DNA from: Punica granatum | Lineage: Eukaryota; Streptophyta; Magnoliopsida; Myrtales; Lythraceae | Reading direction: 5' to 3' | NCBI RefSeq assembly: GCF_007655135.1 | Contig: NC_045131.1 | Location: 2,108,001-2,172,000, forward strand | DNA: 64,000 bases | Part shown: positions 1 to 12,089 of the stretch, in pieces | Numbering within the stretch: position 1 is the stretch's first letter | Layout: every line of letters begins with the position of its first letter | Program-made: the position numbers and the translations under genes | The notes under the pieces: generated by a model | Seen by the model: only the letters and a program-made list of their open reading frames with translations | Database searches by the model: none | What the model was told of the DNA's origin: nothing

Positions 1-531
1 TAGCGGAATCCAACTGCTCTATGACCCCGTTACTAAGACCTTAACCTTTTTAACAGCAGAAGATCCTCCAAGCATTTGAATTACATTAATTTCCTCCAAC
101 TAAAGACAAGGAATTGTTTTTTTTGGGGATCCATAAACATCATCTTCCTAGGAATTGATTTGACCTTCAGAGGTGCGCTAAAGTAAGTGTATGCAGTAGC
201 TATTTTTGGGAAACATTAAAATATAAAGAAACGAAAAGTTTGGTTCTGAATCTATGAGCCATCCAGTTATGAATATGTGACAACACTAACAATAAGGCTG
301 GGAAGACTTTGAAACTTATTCTGCCAAGAAAAGAGGGAACTTGCTAAATATGTGCTTCACAGATGACTAACTATTATCAGAAGTCTTTAAATGTTCAACC
401 CAGTTGCCATCCCAACTATTTCTTTGCTCTATCATATTTGAGCTTGATAAACTTTAATGTTCTCAATTATGAATATGTGGTTAAAAAATAAGGCATTGAA
501 CTGAAAGGCGGTAATTAACTTTTTGCAACAG

Positions 532-2050
532 AAACGGAGTCCTTTTCAACCGGTGTAGGAAGCAAATTGAAGCCTTGCACCAAATTTTTCAGGTTAATAT
601 CTTTGCCCATTAAAAAAGAAATGCTATAAAATTGCATATTGCTTCAAGCAATTTGACAAGTTCTTGTAAAAGTTTTTAATTTATAATTCTCATGGATAAG
701 ATTATGTGGTTTTACTAATGAACTGGTTATTAAGCTGTTATACAGGTACATTTTTGACCCTTGGTTAAATCAAGCTAAGAAATGCTAAGTAATGGAGAAT
801 TCACTCTATCATGAAGCATGAAAAGATTAAAGTTGGACTCAGTATGGTATTATTGATACTTTTTGTGTTCAGAGTGATTGTTCCCGTTGTTCTATATGTC
901 CCGATGAGGTTGTGCTATGATGTTGGTCTATTCTAATTACTTAATGGGAATGAACTCATGAATCCACTCATGTAATGGTAAGTGAGATGCTTGACTGGTT
1001 CATGTTGCTTAAAAAACCACCCTGCCTGGGTTGTCGCTCTTGTCTTTGCGGTGAAATAGAGGTCTCTTAGTGAGCTATATGATATATCAGAAGATTTACT
1101 TTGTTTACTACTAAAAAAAGGATCTGTACCTCTATTCGAGGAAGGATAGTTTTTGTATTATTATCATTTATAGATGAGAAACGATTAAAAAGATGATAAG
1201 TTTCAAACACTCTTTCTGCTTCATGTTGGGAAGCATTCTGGTGTTGCTAGTCATGCAATAGCTGAAGCAGGGTTTTGATTGCAGCACTTCGGGGTGTCAA
1301 TTTGGCGAAGCTTGCCACTTTTCTCATTATGTTCCCGGCGGTTATAATGCGGTTGCCCAGATGATGAATCTACCGCCAGCTGTCCCTCCGCCTTCCAGGG
1401 CCATGCCAGGCCCACCACCTGTCCCAAATGGTTCTTCTTCACCAGCAGTTAAGACACGGATGTGCAACAAATACAACACAGCTGAAGGCTGCAAGTTTGG
1501 TGACAAGTGCCACTTCGCTCATGGCCACTGGGAACTCGGGAAACCTGTGGCGGCATCCTTTGATGATCCCCGGGCCATGGCACCAATCCCACCCCGTTTT
1601 GGCAGCAGAATGGAGCTGCTGCCACCCCCATCGTTTGGGGGACCTGTCTCCAGCTTCGGGGCTTCAGCAACGGCTAAAATCAGTGTGGATGCTTCCCTTG
1701 CTGGGGCTATCATCGGGAAGGGTGGAGTCAACTCAAAGCAGATCTGCCGCCAGACAGGGGCCAAACTCTCCATCCGTGACCATGAGTCTGACCCTTCCCT
1801 CAGGAACATCGAACTCGAGGGCACGTTCGAGCAGATCAAGGAAGCAAGTGCCCTCGTGAGGGAGCTGATTGTAAATGTCAGTGCAATGTCCAGCCATGCA
1901 AAGGGCCATGGGTCACAGGGCGGGCCTGCACCTTCAGGGAGCAACTACAAGACTAAGCTGTGTGACAATTTTGCCAAAGGATCTTGTACCTTCGGGGAAA
2001 GGTGTAATTTTGCCCATGGTGCAGCAGAGTTACGAAGGTCAGCAGTCTGA
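532..2050 (+). CDS. CCCH zinc-finger/KH-domain RNA-binding protein, 5' end outside the window
   Basis: Exons 532-592 and 1285-2050 join in phase across a serine codon and give 274 residues of open frame. The first finger spans the join: KPCTKFF at the end of the first exon, then STSGCQFGEACHFSH. A second CCCH finger (RMCNKYNTAEGCKFGDKCHF) follows, then a KH domain with the GxxG loop IIGKGG, and a third CCCH finger (KLCDNFAKGSCTFGERCNF) near the C-terminus. This CCCH-CCCH-KH-CCCH order is that of the plant C3H14/C3H36/C3H52 group, thought to bind mRNA. The usual N-terminal exon (Met-Asp-Phe followed by a Lys/Arg-rich stretch) is not visible in 1-531, so it must lie upstream. The ATG at 1361 is internal, not the start. 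Family assignment is firm; targets are unknown. Confidence 0.88.
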
Positions 2051-2272
2051 GTCTTTCTTGTCTCAGAGATCTCCGGTCATTCCTGGGGATTAGCTGATAC
2101 ATAGCGAGAGCTTCGGTTGTAATCTAGTGAGGCATTAGTGTGGTTTTATTACAGTATAAGCTCTGGGGATCTCGGTGAGTTTCCTTGTCTAGCCGCACTC
2201 TGTTACTTGAACCTGCGGTGCGTGTTTTGAAACTGAGAATAGGAACAGGATTAGAGTTTTAAGTTTACTAGA
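2051..2272. other. 3' UTR and flank of the CCCH gene
   Basis: No coding potential is seen. This is presumably the 3' UTR and terminator region of the preceding gene. No polyadenylation signal stands out clearly. Confidence 0.5.
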
Positions 2273-2505
2273 GGCTCTGTTTGGTTTCAGAATTGTATTT
2301 TAGAATCACAATTCTAACTTAATTCTACCCACTACAAAACAAAATAACTCATACAAAGTCAAAGAGTGGATTCCATTTATATTACTTTTTCCCACAACAA
2401 AATAACATGACTCTTACAAAGTCAAAGGGTGGGTCCTATTTATACCACTCAAAATCAAAATCAAAATCACAATTCTAAAATCCCACTATGAAACCAAACA
2501 CCACC
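2273..2505. mobile_element. MITE copy 1 (inner-type family), 233 bp
   Basis: It begins GGCTCTGTTTGGTTTCA and ends with the near-inverted TGAAACCAAACACCACC. The body closely matches 5134-5367. There is no open frame, so it is a non-autonomous DNA element. No clean target-site duplication is visible (flanks AGA and TCA), so it is probably an older or rearranged insertion. Confidence 0.75.
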
Positions 2506-2828
2506 TCAGTTTTCCGAAGAATGACCAGTTTCCTTTCCTTTGAACTGACTCTCAAGGTGGTGAGTTGAAAGTCTGAAATCTAGTTGGGAGTTAATGTATG
2601 ACATTTCGCCACCAGTCGGTGTGCTTTCTTGAGACCGGTGAGTTTGGATGGACTGTAAGTACATCTCGGGTCTAAAAGACTTCTTTTGAGCTGCGATCCC
2701 GAGTCAATGCCCATCCCGAGCCAATGCCAATACCTTTTTTGCCCCCGCAATGCATACACAAAGTGGCGATGAATGGCCACTTCAACAGTGCTTTGCATGG
2801 GTGCCGAAGGATTTTAAGGTCACGTCCC

Positions 2829-3784
2829 AAGTATGGGTGGCAACGAGAAAGGGTTTGGGACGGCCGAGTCCATCTTTTATCCGTACCCATTGAGAAATAG
2901 TAATCTCAAAGCCTTCTCAAACCCATTAGTATTTTAAAGGAAATTTTCCAAACCCTTGTCGCTATTTTAATGGGTTTCCACTGGTACCCTCTTTTCACCC
3001 ATTAGAAAAAATTGTAAAAGAAAAAAATTGTTATACGGACTTATCACAACATTGTACTTATATAAAATGGTCTAAAATAACAATAAGTATTCAAGTACAA
3101 TATATAAGTTGTCCAATTTATATTCTCACCGTGTTCAGACATTTCCAAAATACGTAGAAAAAACTTCATAAATTTATATTGGAATGAAATATCCAAATGC
3201 TCATACATTTGTCAAACACATTGAGCTCCACTAATGAAGAGCATCAATATCAAGTTTATCAAGGAAGAACGAGCCAAGTAGCTAAAGCTAAAGGAAAATA
3301 AAGAAAAGGAAAACATAAAAAGTATTCGAAATAGAAAAGAGTGAATATATGCTTACTGCTCAGAGTGGGAGACATGAAATAGAAACATTGAGATATAAAA
3401 TTCTTTCAATAATAGAGTTTGTTATTTAAAGCAAGCCACGTAGCAATAATAGAAGCTAAAAAAGAAATGCAGCATATCCAACATCGACTGTGACTAGAAG
3501 GATATAGAGCAATCAAATGAGACGAGCAAACACTGCAGACATAAGTTGACGACAAGGTTGCTTTGTAAATATGGATAAGTACGAATGTCATTTTAGTAAT
3601 TTGATTGCTTAACAGGTTTAAGATAAGTTTTAGCATAAAATCATGAATCCTTCCCAAATCCTATATGATTTTCACCAAAAATTTTAAATCATTCCCACGA
3701 CCTAACGGGAAGAACCCTCTAATGACCTATCAGGATCTGGGATAGATGAAATACCCATTTACGAAAACCCACTGCCATCCCTAC
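2829..3784. mobile_element. Possible hAT-type non-autonomous element, about 0.95 kb
   Basis: The left end reads TATGGGTGGCAACGAG. The right end, read on the opposite strand, is TAGGGATGGCAGTGGG: an imperfect terminal inverted repeat of the G-rich 'GGGTGGCAA' kind typical of plant hAT derivatives. The interior is AT-rich without a transposase frame. No exact 8-bp duplication is visible (only CCAAG is shared by both flanks), so the boundaries are uncertain. Confidence 0.35.
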
Positions 3785-5065
3785 CAAGCCAACAGTAAGA
3801 TAATGCGCCCCTTTCATCTTTGGTCGTTCGCTTTGTGTCCACTTGAAGAATTGTCCCTTCCACTGGTGTAAAGGCCATTCCATCACCAAAGATTTCCTAG
3901 CTCTCCAGCATTTTGAGCTCAAAAAAACCGAGTTTGAATATCCGATTCTTGTTGGTTGTGATGTTTAGAATGATTTCACGGTTGTATAACTTTTGAAGCA
4001 AAAACACGATGATTTGAACAAGTCTATATTGATCCTGTAACGAAAAATGCGTTTTCACGAGACCGGAAAATTAACCTATCCATGGTAACTTCAAGTTGAA
4101 AGCTAATTTAGACTTGAAGAAGAACTGAATGAGTCATACCGACGCTCACACGCATCTTGGCGAATGATGATAACCCCGTTGAATGTGAATCCTATTAACG
4201 AATGAAAGACGTGACAGTGAGATATCATTATATCCAATATTGAAATTTAAAAAGCAAGACAATAATTATATACTTTTTCTGGTGGAAAAAGGAGGCCTAG
4301 GTCTGATATACAAGGCGAAAGAAAAGTTATGAATTACATAAACTGGGTAGGGAGATCCCAAGAAAAGTTATGAATTGACTCTGGAAGTACCGTCGATATT
4401 GATTTTCACCCAACCCGGTGGAAAATATATATTTTTTTTCGTTATTTAATTAGTTCGCGATTAACTGTGGCTTTTGTGACCGGGAGTTGGAAGTGCAAAA
4501 CGCAGACGACATCCGATCAGATCCAATTCCATGAATTCCGGACATGCTTATCGGAGAAAATAAGGAAAAAAAATAATAATCAGACAGAGATCCGAACAAA
4601 GTTGACTGGCTTTGCGCGTTAATCGGGGGCCGCCAGCGGCTAAGTTGAACGACCAATTAAACTAAATATTAATTCGTTACCTTAATTGTACTGTAGAAGT
4701 CCACCAACTCTCCATTTTTTATCGTCAAAACTCTCAGTGTAATTTTAATTTCTTACCCTCAAAATTAAATCGTATTTTAATTCGTTACTATTCTCAAACA
4801 TTTTCTATGGGTAATTTTGATTCTGACCGTTTCACAAGAACAAATCCGAGGAAATATCTTTTGATATCATTAACGTTAGTCAACTAATCCCACTCATGTT
4901 GTTCTTCGCTATTATTATTATTTTTTTTTGAAATCGGTTGTCATGGTCCTCGTACGGCCGGTGCCACCAGTGGAGCAACTGAAAGAGGAAAGCTATTGAA
5001 GTTTGAAAATGACCCCAAAGAAGAGAAATGACCCGTGAAGTGAAACACTTTATTCACTTATAAAT
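3785..5065. other. Intergenic, no gene seen
   Basis: AT-rich DNA with short open frames only. None has recognisable protein composition or splice support. No RNA gene is recognised. Confidence 0.5.
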
Positions 5066-5068
5066 TAA

Positions 5069-5499
5069 TGGTGTATTTGGTTTCAGAGTTAAAGTAACTT
5101 TAATTTTGATCGTGGAAAAGGACAAATGATTATGGCTCTGTTTGGTTTCAGAGTTATATTTTAGAATCACAATTCTAACTTAATTCTACCCACTACAAAA
5201 CAAAATAACTCATACAAAATCAAAGAGTGGGTCCCATTTATATTACTTTTTTTCCACAACAAAACAACATAACTCTTACAAAGTCAAAGGGTGGACCCCA
5301 TTTATACCACTCAAAATCAAAATCAAAATCACAATTCTAAAATCCTACTATGAAACCAAACACCACCTATATAGTGTGTTGAGTTAAAGTTCAAGTTAAA
5401 ATTTTTAACTTGGAAAATGTATATTTTTGTTGTATAGTGTGTTGAGTTAAAATTAAAATTAAAATTTTTGTGATTTTAACTGTGAAATCAAACGGAGTA
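5069..5499. mobile_element. Tourist-like MITE (outer element) carrying a nested MITE
   Basis: The terminal sequence GGTGTATTTGGTTTCAG is matched in inverted form by the right end (CTGTGAAATCAAACGGAG). TAA flanks both ends, at 5066-5068 and 5500-5502, as expected of PIF/Harbinger-type insertion. The sequence left after removing 5134-5370 resembles the uninterrupted copy at 16464-16634 read on the other strand, including GTGTGTTGAGTTAAAG and GTGGAAAAGGACAAATGA. The element is about 194 bp without the nested insert. Confidence 0.75.
5134..5367. mobile_element. MITE copy 2 (inner-type family), nested, 234 bp
   Basis: Near-identical to 2273-2505 over its whole length, with the same GGCTCTGTTTGGTTTCA and TGAAACCAAACACCACC ends. 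It is inserted inside the outer MITE. TAT flanks it on both sides (5131-5133 and 5368-5370), which reads as a 3-bp target-site duplication. Confidence 0.82.
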
Positions 5500-5502
5500 T
5501 AA

Positions 5503-6790
5503 AATATTTTAAATTCGATTATCATTAGTGAAATTTTTTATGTTCGTTTATAATTTTATTTTTTTTAACTAAACGCATGGACCTATTTTATATTAGAAAA
5601 AATGGTGTGGAATGTTAAGATTATATGTTGACTTTTCTCATAATTTTATTACAACAAAATTAAATTCATATTATTTATTTAGTACCTCCCAAAAATATCT
5701 GCTAGCTAGTTGCGGAATCAATTTGCCTACTAGTGTACAGAAAGAAACATACGCGTGCATTAAGGAATATTCTTACATGTGAAGTGTACTCTGATAATGC
5801 CGTCTCCGGTCCAATCAATAAATATATAAATAATATTTTATTTCAAAAAAAAATGACAACACTGAAATCTTTCCTAGATGATTTTGAAAAAAAAATTACG
5901 GTTTACGTAATATTCAAAGATTTGACTAAACCAAAATTAGTATTGCACCCCCAACCAGTCTCATAAATCTCAAATGTAATAAAATACGGGCTTTCGAAAA
6001 TATTTTAGATTGTTTTCCTCAATTTAAATTGTTTTGAGCATGCAACTAATTCAAACGCGTAACTCAACCAACTTACTTTTTATCTTTACCATGTGATCAA
6101 CGTATAATGTTAGATAAGTGTTCAAGAAGAACGTGTTATTCGACAAACACGTTTGATCCAAATAAAATTTCAGGAGTGAATACATGCTTTACTCTGACAA
6201 ATGAAAGCAATGAATCATATGATTCTCGCAACATTTCAACAAAATAGTGGACAAACAAAATGGAGTTCTTTTTCCCGACATGCACTCTGATAAACTAAAT
6301 ATGGATATAATTAGACGAGAAAAGCACTAATTAGGCCAGGGAATTTATCTTAAAATAAATATATTATCGGGGTCGTATCAATAGACTCGAGAATTTTATA
6401 TCTTCTATTTTCGGAAATCGATTATTTAAATTTTTTGCAAGGCTGACAGACATCCTATCTGGACCGTTTCCACAGGTTGGTTGACTCTTGTAGTCGTAGT
6501 AGTAGTATCTGTAATTCGAGAAACATTCGGAGGGTAATTCGGTCACTGCACGACGAATGTCACGTGGTGCTCCTCCCCTGGATCAAGTGGCTCGCCAAGA
6601 GATTAGAGCCCCTAACCAAACGGACGGTCCAGATTTGTGAGCATTAAACACCGAAATCGGCGTTGATTGGTCACCAGAGATCAGGCGCCCGGTCCACCAT
6701 CCAACCGCTGCTCGACACGTCATCAGACCGCAGTCCAATTTGACAAGTGGCACCCTGGCGCGGGGCCCGCCACGAGTTCGAGGGAGGGAA
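5503..6790. other. Intergenic and distal FAD2 promoter region
   Basis: AT-rich to about 6450, then increasingly GC-rich toward the FAD2 transcription start. Short frames here look accidental. No RNA gene is recognised. Confidence 0.45.
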
Positions 6791-6798
6791 GCTTTAAC

Positions 6799-6810
6799 CA
6801 TAAATACGCC
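6799..6810 (+). promoter_or_regulatory. Likely TATA box of FAD2
   Basis: CCATAAATACGCC lies about 50-60 bases before a (GA)n tract and about 150 bases before a consensus splice donor, where the FAD2 leader exon should be. Transcription would start near 6830-6840. This is inferred from position. Confidence 0.5.
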
Positions 6811-6858
6811 AAGCTTGGAGCTCATTACGAAGGGCCGGCATCACAGAGCGGCCACTCT

Positions 6859-6897
<39 letters not shown>

Positions 6898-6919
6898 ACC
6901 AGATAGAGAGAGAGAGGGG
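6859..6919. repeat. (GA)n microsatellite in the FAD2 leader exon
   Basis: About sixteen AG repeats followed by interrupted GAGAGA stretches. The position suggests it is transcribed in the 5' UTR, where GA/CT tracts are common in plant promoters (GAGA-binding BBR/BPC sites). Confidence 0.75.
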
Positions 6920-6956
6920 AGCTCCTCGTCGGCCTAGGGGAAGAGCGAATCGTCAG

Positions 6957-9900
6957 GTAAACCAGCTCTTACCCTCGCGAATGCGATTCTCTCCGATATC
7001 ACTGTCTCTGCATTTGAGCGTCCGATTGTCGTGCCTCGCATTGTCTGAATGTGATTGCTTTTGAGCTCGGGCGATGCTTCAATGGCGTAGATTAGCTTAG
7101 ATCTGCACAGTGCGCGTTGTTTGCGATCCTACACGCTCATATTTAATGCCAACATAGGGTGTCTGTTCATGAACGGGCTCATCCAGGCCCTGTTTCTTAC
7201 GAACGAGCTCCGATTTCTCGTTTTTCGCCCGCTACGGTTCATTTCCTTCTTCTGCTTGGCTGAATACCTCTCAGAGACGACGTCTCTGTACGAAGTTTCT
7301 GCATCCTGCACAGATTTTCAATACAATGCAGCTCTCATCTGTCGTTCTTCGGCCATTTCTGGTTCGACGTAGCTCGAATCCGAGAAATGAGATTCCGATG
7401 CCACCTCTTTCAGATTCCCTGTTCCATTTTATACGATTGCCCATATCATGACAATTTATGATCTTTCAAGGCCGTGATCCGCGACTGAGATTGAATAGAA
7501 TGCGAATCCTTGTGTTCGCTACACCGCACAGTTGAATCTGATCGCTGCAGGCGCGGCTCTGCTGCGACACTATCAGGGATACCTCTCCCTTCGGATTGTA
7601 AAATTCGAAAAGCGACGTGCTTATTCTATTCAGCTTATACCGATTCCGTTCTTTATTTATTTTCCCTGTCGGGGTTCGGGGACCTCTGATTTGGATCCTG
7701 CTGCTATGTTTATCCGATTTTTAATTGATTAATTATTGCGATTAATTTATCGAAATTGTCGGGTGGTTATGTTTTTCTAAATTAAAGCTTGTTCTTTTCT
7801 TCCTATGCGGGACGAATATTAAATTACCTTTATTATTTTTGAAATGTGAAAAGTCGGATTCAGTGGTCACTTCATTGCCATACTTTCCGGCAGGGCTTTT
7901 GTCTTTCTATCGTCTGACATGGTCCACGCCACCTTAGATATTTTCCCAATATATAGCATATATTGATATAATATTGTTCATTCCTTTGCTAAGTACATGC
8001 CTTCTCCGATAAGGAAGGAATGAACATCTTCACTCGTGCTAAAAGGATGGCGGCCTCATGAGTTTGGTCAAAATCACTGTTCTTAACTTAATGTGGCTAT
8101 TTATTTTCAAGGGCGCATGTTAAATGTTCAGCGAAAAAATAGGTCAACGTAACATGTCAATTACGAGAAATTTAACAGTTCATTGTTCATGATCATATAG
8201 TGAATATTGTATGAACTAGATTATAATTTTTATAGTTAGTGAAATCGTAGTATGTTATATCGTAATTTATTTAGTCAATCTCACTGGTGCTTCACATGCC
8301 ACGGCAAGATAAAATAATCTAAGAATTTCTTGTGATTTGGGCATAAAAATAAGAATGTCACCGTAATTTATATATCTATATATGTGTATGTACATATATA
8401 TATTTGATCAAATGTGAAGTTTAGGGGGGTTTCATTTACTCTTGTGATTCACGATACTATATATTTGGAAATTAAAACAGCTAATTAATGGTAAGTCTTA
8501 ATTTTTTTTATTTGGGCAGGAAAATCTTAGTATATTTTTTCGATTATAAAGGAGGTTTAAAGTCTAGTACAACGAAAAATAAATTCTAAATAATTAATAA
8601 CGGAACGAATCGTCCCATTAAGTATTAAAGTTACGATATCTTGGTCAACATGTGAGAGCGTGCGTTAGTATGCTATTCCCTCCTTTGATTCTTAGTATAT
8701 TTTAACTTAGAAGAATATTACCTGAACCACTTGTGGTTTACTATGGAATAGATTGTAATAAGCTAAAAAAATCCTACCTATAAAAACAAAAACCCTAAAA
8801 CACGAGACAAATTAATCGGGGGAGATGCGCTTTATTAATTAATTGTGCGGTAGTTAATTACATGATGTGGTAGGTCCTGCTCCGCTAAGTTAACTTGATT
8901 ATTGCCTATAGTTTAGGTTGGGCTTTGCTATATTAGGTTCTCAAATGAGATTTCGAAATATTTAGTGGGTATTACTTATTCACTTTGAATGAGTAAGAGT
9001 CAATTAAAATATTTATTAATGAAAATCTGTGTATTTATTGTGAGTCAAATTTTTACTTTATTTTTATTGGGTGTGATACATTCAAGTGTATTTGCACGAG
9101 ATTTCCGCTTGATATTATTACTATCGTGAGTCACATTTTGAAAGCGACAATCATAGGTTGGCGCGTATATCTCATGCCTAAGAAACTGGTGAGTCGGTGT
9201 CCTTGTCTCTTTCCTGGGCTGGAAAGTGCAAACAGCGAGAGGAAGCGGAAGCTTCCTTCTTTCTTTTCGTAATAAAGGAAAGGGACGTGGTTTAGTTGGA
9301 GAAATGGAATGGATTCATTGTTGCGGGGCCGCCTCCACATACTCTGGGTGCTTAGGTCATATCCTTATATCACATTTAAACATCATTTAAGATGGAGTAC
9401 TTGTTGCTAATGGAGCCGCAGCGAGTTGCACTTGAACAGTTCAGTCCAAAATTGAATGTTTCAAACGTCATATGGTATTAATATATGGGACAACAAGTGG
9501 AACACTTAGGTGGTCGTGTTGTGCGCACAAATTGTGGACAGTATCTTCCTGACTTATGGCTGTTATAAAGGAGTGGTGGCCTGTCGAGCTGAGTGAAAAT
9601 GATGCTTTTCTTGCTCTGTAACCAATAGGGCCTGCAGAATTTATTCCTATTTCACTTACAGAAAAAGTAAAAAATGAAAAAAATCAAATGGGCCTGCAGA
9701 AGGTCCCCTTTTCCTTGTGGCCTTTTGGCCCCAGTCTCAGTTTCCCGTTTCCATAGCAGGTGGTCCTGAATTTTTACCCTATTCTCCCTTTAACCTGCCT
9801 GGAGGAAGGCACTGCATAATAAGGGGGGAAAAGGCCATTAGGCTAAGGTCCGTACCTTAAAACTTCTTCTATGCAAAAGTATGCCCTGTGTCCAAAAGAG

Positions 9901-10424
9901 CCAACTCAAGTCTAGATCTGTCGTGCCATGGAATCTTAATTCATAGTGCCGAAATTGTTTTCTCGCTATTCTTCGTTGCTGCAGAAAGGTGAAGGACTGC
10001 TCAGGACATACTCTAGGTAGTGAAGTGCTGGAGTATGGTGATACCGATCTATCTTATTGTGGATTTATACCTCTTTAAATTAGAATGTGGGCAATTCACA
10101 GACAGCAGAAAAAGAGACTCCGCGGTCAGATGCTTGTAGTGTTCTATTGCCTGCAAGATGCGCCTCGTATTTGCCCTTTGGGAATCACTGCTTCCACACA
10201 ATAACATGCTCTAGTGATTCAGAAGCTTTCTATTGAATTGAATACGCATCATTCTGCAGTTGCACTTACGAGTAGGATCAAGTGTGTGTACACAGCTGCT
10301 AAATGTGTTCCCATGTTTTCCTTTTTGTCCATCAGATGAACTTACCTCCGATTAGTGCTTATCTATGTTTTAAGTTCACTTTCCGTGCTCGTACTCATTC
10401 TTTGATTCGTTACATCATCTGCAG
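6957..10424 (+). other. FAD2 5'-leader intron, 3468 bp
   Basis: The donor is CGTCAG|GTAAAC at 6956/6957. The acceptor is ATCTGCAG at 10424, eleven bases before the FAD2 ATG. A single long intron just upstream of the start codon is a conserved feature of plant microsomal FAD2 genes and often raises expression. The interior has no credible protein-coding exon. It is T/A-rich with a small (TA)n tract near 8360-8402. The donor is predicted by eye. Confidence 0.7.
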
Positions 10425-10435
10425 ATCTCGGAACG

Positions 10436-11587
10436 ATGGGTGCCGGAGGCAGGATGTCTGTTCCCCCTTCTTCTAAGAAGTCTGGATCAGATGCTGTGCA
10501 GCGAGTCCCCTACTCAAAGCCTCCGTTCACGGTTGGGCAGATCAAGAAAGCCATCCCACCCCATTGTTTCCAAAGATCTGTCCTCCGCTCCTTCTCCTAT
10601 GTCGTATATGACCTCACCATCGCATCCATCCTCTACTACATTGCCACCACCTACTTCCACCTCCTTCCCTCCCCCTACTCCTACCTTGCCTGGCCACTCT
10701 ACTGGGCTGTGCAGGGCTCCGTTCTCACTGGCGTCTGGGTCATAGCCCACGAGTGTGGCCACCATGCATTCAGTGACTACCAGTGGCTGGACGACTTGGT
10801 CGGCCTAGTCCTCCACTCGTGCCTCCTTGTGCCCTACTTCTCTTGGAAGTACAGCCACCGCCGGCACCACTCCAACACTGGGTCCCTTGAAAGGGATGAG
10901 GTCTTCGTCCCAAAGCAGAAGTCCCATATGCGATGGTACTCCGAGTACCTCAACAACCCCCTGGGCCGAATCCTCACCCTGACCATCACCCTCACTCTCG
11001 GCTGGCCCCTCTACTTGATGTTCAACGTCTCAGGCAGGCCGTACAATCGATTCGCCTGCCACTATGATCCCTATGGGCCCATCTACACAGACCGTGAGCG
11101 CCTGCAGATCTTTGTCTCCGATGCAGGCATCCTCGCAGCATGCTATGGGCTATACCGCCTAGTGGCCCTGAGGGGTCTAGCCTGGGTTTTATGCGTCTAT
11201 GGAGGACCTTTACTGGTTGTGAACAGCTTCCTCGTGATGATCACCTACCTGCAGCACACCCACCCTTCACTGCCCCACTATGACTCGTCCGAGTGGGACT
11301 GGCTTCGGGGGGCGCTAGCGACTGTGGACCGTGACTACGGCATCCTGAACCATGTGTTCCACCACATAACCGACACACATGTGGCCCACCACCTCTTCTC
11401 AACGATGCCGCATTACCACGCGATGGAGGCCACCAAGGCCATAAAACCGATCTTAGGGGAATACTACCAGTTCGACGGGACTCCCTTCTACAAGGCCATG
11501 TGGAGAGAGGCTAAGGAATGTATCTACGTGGAGCCCGACGAGGGCGCCCAGAGCAAGGGAGTATTCTGGTATCGGAACAGGCTTTGA
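10436..11587 (+). CDS. FAD2: Microsomal delta-12 oleate desaturase (FAD2)
   Basis: An uninterrupted 383-codon frame, the usual FAD2 length with the usual intronless coding region. The three histidine boxes that hold the di-iron centre are intact: HECGHH at 105-110, HRRHH at 141-145 and HVAHH at 315-319. The N-terminus MGAGGRM is typical of plant FAD2, and hydrophobic blocks give the multi-pass ER membrane protein. The C-terminal YRNRL is an aromatic-rich ER-retention type tail. The enzyme inserts a cis-12 double bond into oleoyl-phosphatidylcholine to make linoleate, using cytochrome b5. The residue before the third box and the surrounding sequence look like an ordinary desaturase, though FAD2-derived conjugases and hydroxylases differ by few residues, so activity is inferred. 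The ATG lies 11 bases after the leader-intron acceptor. Confidence 0.96.
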   Translation: MGAGGRMSVPPSSKKSGSDAVQRVPYSKPPFTVGQIKKAIPPHCFQRSVLRSFSYVVYDLTIASILYYIATTYFHLLPSPYSYLAWPLYWAVQGSVLTGVWVIAHECGHHAFSDYQWLDDLVGLVLHSCLLVPYFSWKYSHRRHHSNTGSLERDEVFVPKQKSHMRWYSEYLNNPLGRILTLTITLTLGWPLYLMFNVSGRPYNRFACHYDPYGPIYTDRERLQIFVSDAGILAACYGLYRLVALRGLAWVLCVYGGPLLVVNSFLVMITYLQHTHPSLPHYDSSEWDWLRGALATVDRDYGILNHVFHHITDTHVAHHLFSTMPHYHAMEATKAIKPILGEYYQFDGTPFYKAMWREAKECIYVEPDEGAQSKGVFWYRNRL

Positions 11588-12089
11588 GATCATCCGCAGG
11601 ACTTTGCTTCGGGTGGTTCATAGGTCCGTCTCTTTTTTTTTTTTTGGTTAATTTTGCCTAAGTTAAAGTCGTCTGATTTTTGACCCGTTCCGAGCTCTGC
11701 TTCATATATGTTTGTTTGGGCGATGGTGATTCTATTGACCTGATTCATTGTTGTACTACCAAAAAAAATTTCACAAAGCTTTGCTCTGCATGAGATGGGA
11801 TTCATTCTGGTTATTGGTTACATTCCCATGCAATTTCCTAACGATGAAATTGTTATTTCCATTTCGACAAAGGAATCCAGTGCAGCAACATTAATCCTCT
11901 CTCGATGTTGAACCAAGAGAATTTGAGTTCTCGGTTCTCGCGTTCGGCCTACTCCTTGCCTTTATCTGCTTATTAGCCCATTGGCCCGTTCTGTAAATCC
12001 AAGCGAATTGGGCTTGACGAACAAGGATTCGTGATCTGTCTACAAATAAAATACTAAGAAGAATTTCATTAGACAATGTGCTGATCTAG
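11588..12089. other. FAD2 3' UTR and flank
   Basis: A T-rich stretch at about 11632-11646 and no open frame of interest. Presumably FAD2 3' UTR and spacer. Confidence 0.5.

Noticed and set aside
1361..1428. ATG at 1361 as the start of the CCCH protein
   Set aside because: Exon sequence continues in frame upstream to an acceptor at 1284 and completes the first CCCH finger with the exon at 532-592.
7121..7372. Short frames inside the FAD2 leader intron
   Set aside because: No domain, no splice support, and composition like random AT-rich DNA.
10514..10765. Antisense frame over FAD2
   Set aside because: Shadow of the GC-rich coding frame.
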